Origin: JBDSLU01 sp039916225 | GTDB lineage: Bacteria; Acidobacteriota; Vicinamibacteria; Vicinamibacterales; Vicinamibacteraceae | NCBI GenBank assembly: GCA_039916225.1 | Contig: JBDSLU010000030.1 | Location: 1-7,914, forward strand | Reading direction: 5' to 3' | DNA length: 7,914 nucleotides | Shown here: in pieces, positions 6,671 to 7,914 of the stretch | How the letters are laid out: each line of letters opens with the position of its first letter | Position numbering within the stretch: position 1 is the stretch's first letter | The notes under the pieces: model-generated | Seen by the model: the letters and a program-made list of their open reading frames with translations, nothing else | What the model was told of the DNA's origin: nothing | Databases searched by the model: none | Position numbers and translations under genes: made by a program

Positions 6671-7633
6671 ATGAGCGTCGATCTCCACGCGCCCTACGTG
6701 CTCGGCTTCGATGCCGGTGGCACCAAGACCGTCTGCCTGCTCGCCGATCTCGAGGGCCACGTCCTCGACGAGGCACGGACCAACGGCGCCAACCTGCAGG
6801 CCGTCGGCGAGCTCGAGGTCGAGACCACGCTGCACGAGGTCATGGACCTCGTCATCGGCGATCGCATGCTGCCGCCGTCGGCGATCGTACTGGGCATGGC
6901 CGGGGTCGATCGCGCCGACGACGCGCAGGTCATGCGGCGTGTGCTGCGGCGGATCGGGGCCAAGGCCCGCACGCTGATCACCAACGACGCACTCATCGCC
7001 CTGGTCGCCGCGATCGGGCACGACCCCGGCATCGTGCTCATCGCCGGCACCGGCTCGATTGCCTACGGCCGCAACGCCCGCGACGAGGCGGCGCGGGCCG
7101 GCGGCTGGGGCTATGTCCTCGGCGACGAGGGCAGCGGCTACTGGATCGGCCGGCACGCGCTGCGGGCCGTCGTGCGCGCCTCGGACGGACGCGGCCATCC
7201 GACCGCCATGACGCCGCTGGTGCTGGCCCATTTCGGCGTCACGCATCCGGACGATCTCGTGCGGGTGATCTACGACGGCGCGCTCAGGCCGCCGGCGATC
7301 GCCGCGGTGGCCCGCGCCGTTCAGGCGGCCGCGGAAGAGCACGACGAACTGGCCCTCCAGATCCTGACGGTCGGGGCCCGCGAGCTGGCGTCGAGCGCGC
7401 GCTCCGTCATCGCCCGCCTCGGGCTGCGCGACGAGGTCTTCGACGTCGTGCTGTCGGGCGGGGTCATGCACGCCGTGCCGCGGCTCGCCGCCGAGGTCGA
7501 GGCGCAGGTGCAGCAGCTGGCGCCGAAATGCCGCGTCCAGCTGCTGCAGCGGGAGCCGGCCTACGGCGCGGTGGCGCTGGCGGTCGCGGAAGCGACGGGC
7601 GGAGCCCGCGTTCCGAGCTACGCCACGGCGTAA
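6671..7633 (+). CDS. BadF/N-acetylglucosamine kinase-family sugar kinase
   Basis: The 320-residue protein has the ASKHA (actin/hexokinase) motifs of the BadF/BadG/BcrA/BcrD family that includes NAGK and clostridial MurK. The phosphate-1 loop is G12-F-D14-A-G-G-T-K-T20 and the L-G-M-A-G-V block follows. N105-D106 is the likely sugar-binding and catalytic Asp; A125-G-T-G-S129 is phosphate-2. G-G-W-G-Y-V-L-G-D-E-G-S-G (about 144-156) is a hallmark of the NAGK branch, and S262-G-G-V265 is the adenosine motif. Length is normal for the amino-sugar kinases. It should use ATP to phosphorylate an N-acetylated hexosamine (GlcNAc, MurNAc or similar) in the cytoplasm. The iron-sulfur 2-hydroxyacyl-CoA activator branch is unlikely because its Cys ligands are absent. 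ATG 6671 is chosen over an in-frame TTG at 6650, since the TTG overlaps the putative -10 and the family starts close to the phosphate-1 loop. It diverges from the GHL10-symporter-hydrolase-MFS operon, suggesting shared control. Confidence 0.9.
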   Translation: MSVDLHAPYVLGFDAGGTKTVCLLADLEGHVLDEARTNGANLQAVGELEVETTLHEVMDLVIGDRMLPPSAIVLGMAGVDRADDAQVMRRVLRRIGAKARTLITNDALIALVAAIGHDPGIVLIAGTGSIAYGRNARDEAARAGGWGYVLGDEGSGYWIGRHALRAVVRASDGRGHPTAMTPLVLAHFGVTHPDDLVRVIYDGALRPPAIAAVARAVQAAAEEHDELALQILTVGARELASSARSVIARLGLRDEVFDVVLSGGVMHAVPRLAAEVEAQVQQLAPKCRVQLLQREPAYGAVALAVAEATGGARVPSYATA

Positions 7634-7678
7634 GCGCGCGGTTCGCGCGGGCTCTGACGAATTTCCAACTACCACCGT

Positions 7679-7755
7679 CCAACTCCCAAGGAACTCTCAA
7701 ACCTCCAACTCCAAGACGCAGCTTGGTCGTTGGTCAGTTGGGAGTTGGGAGTTGG
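7679..7755. repeat. Long imperfect inverted repeat of CCAACTC/GTTGGGA heptads
   Basis: The left side carries CCAACTC-like blocks (7679-7689, 7705-7712). The right side carries GTTGGGA repeated twice plus GTTGG (7737-7755). Folding pairs 7679-7687 with 7747-7755 (9 bp), 7692-7700 with 7738-7746 (9 bp, one G-T/G-U), 7705-7708 with 7730-7733 (4 bp) and 7711-7715 with 7722-7726 (5 bp), leaving a 6-nt loop. The stretch lies 45 bp after the kinase stop and is less GC-rich than the genes. It could be an mRNA 3'-end structure or a member of a dispersed intergenic repeat family. Confidence 0.75.
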
Positions 7756-7756
7756 C

Positions 7757-7786
7757 AGCGAAGCCGCCTATTCGGCTTTCGCTTTA
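7757..7786 (+). terminator. Intrinsic-terminator-like hairpin downstream of the kinase
   Basis: AGCGAAGCCG (7757-7766) pairs with CGGCTTTCGCT (7773-7783), giving 10 bp with one bulged T and a 6-nt loop, followed by only a short T-run (T7783-T7785). On the plus strand it could end the kinase transcript. It also covers the stop codon (7768-7770) and last codons of the convergent minus-strand frame. The short T-run makes it a weak candidate. Confidence 0.4.
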
Positions 7787-7914
7787 GGGTCGTCGAGATG
7801 CAGGAGCGCGCGCAGCCGCGGCTCGATGTCCTCGCCAATCGCGTCGCGGGTCGAGCCCTCGGCCTGTTTCAGCCTGGCGATGGCCGCGGTGTAGGACGAG
7901 CCGGTGCGGTGCAT
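7768..7914 (-). CDS. Unidentified short or C-terminal protein fragment at the window edge
   Basis: A minus-strand frame reads 48 residues from an ATG occupying the last three bases of the window to a TAG at 7770-7768. It is hydrophilic and probably helical, with A-I-A-R-L-K-Q-A-E-G-S-T-R-D-A-I in the first half, I-E-P-R-L-R-A-L-L-H-L in the middle, and a charged Lys/Asp/Glu C-terminus. Codon use fits the neighbours (third positions mostly G or C until the last few codons). Because the frame touches the edge, the ATG may be internal and this may be the tail of a larger protein. I do not recognise the family. It converges on the kinase across the hairpin-rich intergenic region. Confidence 0.55.
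   Translation of the reverse strand: MHRTGSSYTAAIARLKQAEGSTRDAIGEDIEPRLRALLHLDDPKAKAE

Noticed and set aside
7635..7649. CGCGCG-GTT-CGCGCG stem just after the kinase stop
   Set aside because: Six base pairs of alternating CG with a 3-nt loop and no T-run. Such stems are expected by chance at this GC content.
6431..7675. 414-codon minus-strand frame opposite the kinase
   Set aside because: The kinase frame has every ASKHA motif. The antisense frame is Arg/Asp/Gly-rich and would also overlap the GHL10 gene in a different frame.

Overview
The window is a high-GC (roughly 70%) bacterial chromosomal segment that looks like Acidobacteriota, possibly Vicinamibacteria. That placement is inferred from the pseudopilin type with a Gly/Pro-rich insert, the Ig-like lipoprotein beside it, and the gene content. 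No phylogenetic marker is present to confirm it.

Left block (1-1485): two divergent surface or secretion genes. On the minus strand is the N-terminal part of a lipoprotein built from bacterial Ig-like (Big-type) domains, cut by the window start. On the plus strand is a type II secretion or type IV pilus-like pseudopilin with an atypical N-terminus. Only 30 bp separate their start codons. The gap holds a good sigma70-type promoter for the lipoprotein (TTGACC-17 bp-TATTCT) and a possible extended -10 for the pseudopilin, overlapping and pointing towards each other.

Central block (1549-6641, minus strand): a tightly packed four-gene operon in the order GHL10-family secreted glycoside hydrolase, sodium:solute symporter, class C beta-lactamase-family serine hydrolase, MFS transporter. 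Two junctions are 4-bp ATGA overlaps and the third is a 13-bp gap. Divergent from it (6671-7633, plus strand) is a BadF/N-acetylglucosamine-kinase-type sugar kinase, with only 29 bp between start codons around a symmetric AT-rich -10 patch.

The most economical reading is a unit for scavenging or recycling an N-acetyl amino sugar or muropeptide. The periplasmic GHL10 enzyme would cleave a glycan such as denuded peptidoglycan, the symporter and MFS carrier would import products, the cytoplasmic serine hydrolase would process them (perhaps as a MurNAc-L-Ala amidase), and the kinase would phosphorylate the free sugar. This is inference. No MurQ etherase, NagA/NagB, NagZ or NamZ gene is recognised here to prove the substrate.

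Right end (7634-7914): an intergenic region with a long imperfect hairpin made from GTTGGGA-type heptads, then a terminator-like hairpin that overlaps the stop codon of a convergent minus-strand reading frame. That frame encodes 48 residues and begins at the last three bases of the window, so it may be the C-terminus of a longer gene. No tRNA, rRNA, CRISPR array, insertion sequence or phage gene was seen.
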